From NCBI RefSeq assembly GCF_001650725.1, contig NZ_LXVX01000039.1, positions 187,131 to 251,130 of the forward strand: 64,000 bases of DNA, read 5' to 3'. Source of the DNA: Sphingobium sp. TCM1. GTDB taxonomy: Bacteria > Pseudomonadota > Alphaproteobacteria > Sphingomonadales > Sphingomonadaceae. The notes under the pieces are model-generated. The model saw nothing but the letters and a program-made list of their open reading frames with translations. It searched no databases and was not told where the DNA came from. Shown one piece after another: positions 62,420-64,000 of this stretch (the first letter of the stretch is position 1; every line of letters begins with the position of its first letter). The translations under genes were made by a program, and so were the position numbers.

Positions 62420-64000
62420 TCAGAAGGCCATGCGCGCCATGATCTGGAATACCGGTCCGGCCTTTTCGCTTTCCAGCTCATATTCGTCGAAGTCGCGGTC
62501 CAGCTGGTCGGCCAGATTGTCGAACTTGTTGAACGTCTCGCGCTTGGCGCCGTTCAGCAGGTTCGATCCGACGGCGCGGATGGTGAATTTCTTGCCGAAG
62601 CGCTTTTCGACGAAGACTTCCAGTTCCGCGCCATAGGTGGTGGTGACTTCTTCCGAGATCACCCGGCTATAGGCCGCGCCCTGCTTGCGATAGGTGGCGC
62701 CGAACGCAGCACCGAAGGTCGGGAAGTCCTGGATGAAGCCGAAATTATAGACATATTTCGACTGGTTGTTGAACCGGCGCTTGCCCAGTTCATCGGTGAT
62801 CTCGCTGTCCAGCCAGGATGCGTTGCCGAACAGGCCGGTATTGGGCAGGCCGATGAAGCCGAGGTCGGTCGACAGGTCGAATTCGATGCCATAGACCTTG
62901 CCATCGCCGACATTCATCGGCGTGTAGATGAAGGTGCCCGCGCCTTCGGACCCTTCCTCGCCGGTGTTGGTCAGCTCGATCAGATCCGTGACGTCGCGGT
63001 AGAAGAAGTTGACGCCGACGATGCCGCGGCTCCCCATGCGATGCTCATAGCCGATGTCGAAGCCCCAGGCGCTTTCCGGGTCGAGCTGCGGATTGCCGAG
63101 CAGGTCGCTGTCGCCGACTTCCTCTTCCAGCGTCGCAGGGAGGATATAATCGAATTGCGGGCGACGCAGCGTGCGGGCGACCGAACCGATGATGCGGTCC
63201 TTGTCCGTCAGCGACAGTTTGAAGGACGCCGACGGCAGGAACTTGCCATAGCTGTTCGACTGATTGGCGATGTCGTCGTCGACGGTATAGTCGGTCACGC
63301 GCACCTTGGTATGTTCGTAGCGCAGGCCTGCTTCCCACTTGAAGCTACCCGTGTCGCCCTCGACCAGAGCGAAGGCGTCGCGACGCTTTTCCCTGATGCG
63401 GCTGTCGCCGCCATCGGTCGCTTCCAGATCCTCGAAATCGCCGGCAAGGTCGGTCGGGTTCTGGCTGAACTGATCCCAGTCGAAGCTGCCGGTGCCTTCC
63501 TGCTCCGCCTCGAAAATGCCGGTGCGGCGGGTCTTGTCCTGGTAGAAGCCGCCGAAGACGAACTTCATCGTCTCGCCGAGCGGCACCTCATGCTCCAGCT
63601 TGACCGAAAATTCCTGGTCCTTGATGTCGGTCTGCGTCAGCGCGCCTTCGAATTCCGGGTCGTCGCCGTCGTCCACATCGAAGCCGATCTCATATTCGGT
63701 CTCGGTCCGGTCCTCGACGAACTTGGCGTAACCCACGCGCAGCGAGGTCTTGCCCGCCGCCCAGTCCTGGGTGAGCTTGCCGTCGATCGAGAAATTCTCC
63801 TGGTCGATCTTCGCCACATTGGCATTGTCGCTCAGCAGGTTGCCGTCAGGAACCGGGCCGGTGACGGCGGTCGCGTCGTCATATTCGAAGCTGCGCTCAT
63901 TCTCCGTCCGGTCGGTCTTCACATAGAAGCCGTTGAGCTTGAAATTGGTGTCGCCCGCGTCGATCTCGTAGCTGCCGTTGAAGCTGTAATCCTTGCCGTC
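62420..64000 (-). CDS. TonB-dependent receptor (C-terminal part)
   Basis: The frame is open to the window end, so 526 C-terminal residues of an outer-membrane barrel are present and the signal, plug and first strands are missing. Alternating beta strands with acidic loops (YEIGFDVDDGDDPEFEGALT, DWDQFSQNPTDLAGDFEDLE) and the ending FQIMARMAF with terminal Phe are typical. GVNFFYRDVTDLIELTNTGE is a barrel motif of the sphingomonad TonB receptors with N-terminal Cna-B or plug domains. The substrate is unknown. Confidence 0.85.
   Translation of the reverse strand, partial: DGKDYSFNGSYEIDAGDTNFKLNGFYVKTDRTENERSFEYDDATAVTGPVPDGNLLSDNANVAKIDQENFSIDGKLTQDWAAGKTSLRVGYAKFVEDRTETEYEIGFDVDDGDDPEFEGALTQTDIKDQEFSVKLEHEVPLGETMKFVFGGFYQDKTRRTGIFEAEQEGTGSFDWDQFSQNPTDLAGDFEDLEATDGGDSRIREKRRDAFALVEGDTGSFKWEAGLRYEHTKVRVTDYTVDDDIANQSNSYGKFLPSASFKLSLTDKDRIIGSVARTLRRPQFDYILPATLEEEVGDSDLLGNPQLDPESAWGFDIGYEHRMGSRGIVGVNFFYRDVTDLIELTNTGEEGSEGAGTFIYTPMNVGDGKVYGIEFDLSTDLGFIGLPNTGLFGNASWLDSEITDELGKRRFNNQSKYVYNFGFIQDFPTFGAAFGATYRKQGAAYSRVISEEVTTTYGAELEVFVEKRFGKKFTIRAVGSNLLNGAKRETFNKFDNLADQLDRDFDEYELESEKAGPVFQIMARMAF

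Overview
The window is a GC-rich alphaproteobacterial chromosome segment, almost certainly from a sphingomonad (Sphingobium/Sphingomonas type). Pointers are class I lysyl-tRNA synthetase, a crtY-crtI-crtB carotenoid cluster, large TonB-dependent receptors (one divergent from a TPR-sulfotransferase), a bacteriophytochrome with an HWE kinase, and GGAAC-N16/17-GTT promoters of the EcfG general stress type. Genes are dense, with many 1-11 bp overlaps that mark operons. There is no prophage, plasmid backbone or CRISPR array. Nearly all of the sequence is ordinary chromosome.

Layout. 0-6 kb: end of an aminotransferase, a DUF2721 membrane protein overlapping an orphan 2Fe-2S subunit, a DODA-type dioxygenase, and bphO-bphP (heme oxygenase plus phytochrome kinase). 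6-8.5 kb: two RcnB-like envelope proteins flanking a 2OG-Fe(II) oxygenase. 8.6-14.6 kb: lysS, a PilZ protein, a DinG-like helicase, a SixA phosphatase and a GNAT enzyme. 14.6-17.6 kb: the rpmF-plsX-fabH-ihfA-merR cluster. 17.8-24.4 kb: small metabolic and regulatory genes (MAPEG, MBL hydrolase, Rrf2 regulator, glycerophosphodiesterase, ArsC-like, RidA, truncated hemoglobin, thermonuclease, glycine-zipper protein). 24.5-30.1 kb: nrdA and nrdB split by a DUF559 endonuclease cassette, then class I fumarase. 30.3-36.1 kb: MBL hydrolase, two DUF3617 lipoproteins around an HNH gene, a probable frameshifted small gene, and uvrB. 36.4-41.6 kb: TonB receptor and sulfotransferase.

41.6-46.7 kb is a phenylalanine/tyrosine/homogentisate catabolic operon (phhA-hpd-hmgA-fahA) with a divergent AsnC-type regulator. 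46.8-52 kb holds lptB, rpoN, a D-amino-acid transaminase, a MarR-like regulator and tRNA-Val. 52.3-56.7 kb holds a zinc-finger protein, tldD, a DUF924 gene and glnK-amtB, which sits behind a near-perfect sigma-54 promoter only 5.5 kb from rpoN. 56.8-61 kb is crtY-crtI-LOG-crtB. 61.1-62.4 kb is dmeR-dmeF (Ni/Co sensor and exporter). The window ends inside a second TonB-dependent receptor.

The observations most worth checking are: the DUF559 gene sitting inside inverted hairpin repeats that supply its ribosome-binding region and stop codon between nrdA and nrdB; three FNR/FixK/NnrR-like palindromes, before bphO, the truncated hemoglobin and a small unknown gene; two EcfG-type promoters; palindromic operators at the TonB receptor/sulfotransferase and phhA/asnC divergons; and a double hairpin leader before rpoN.
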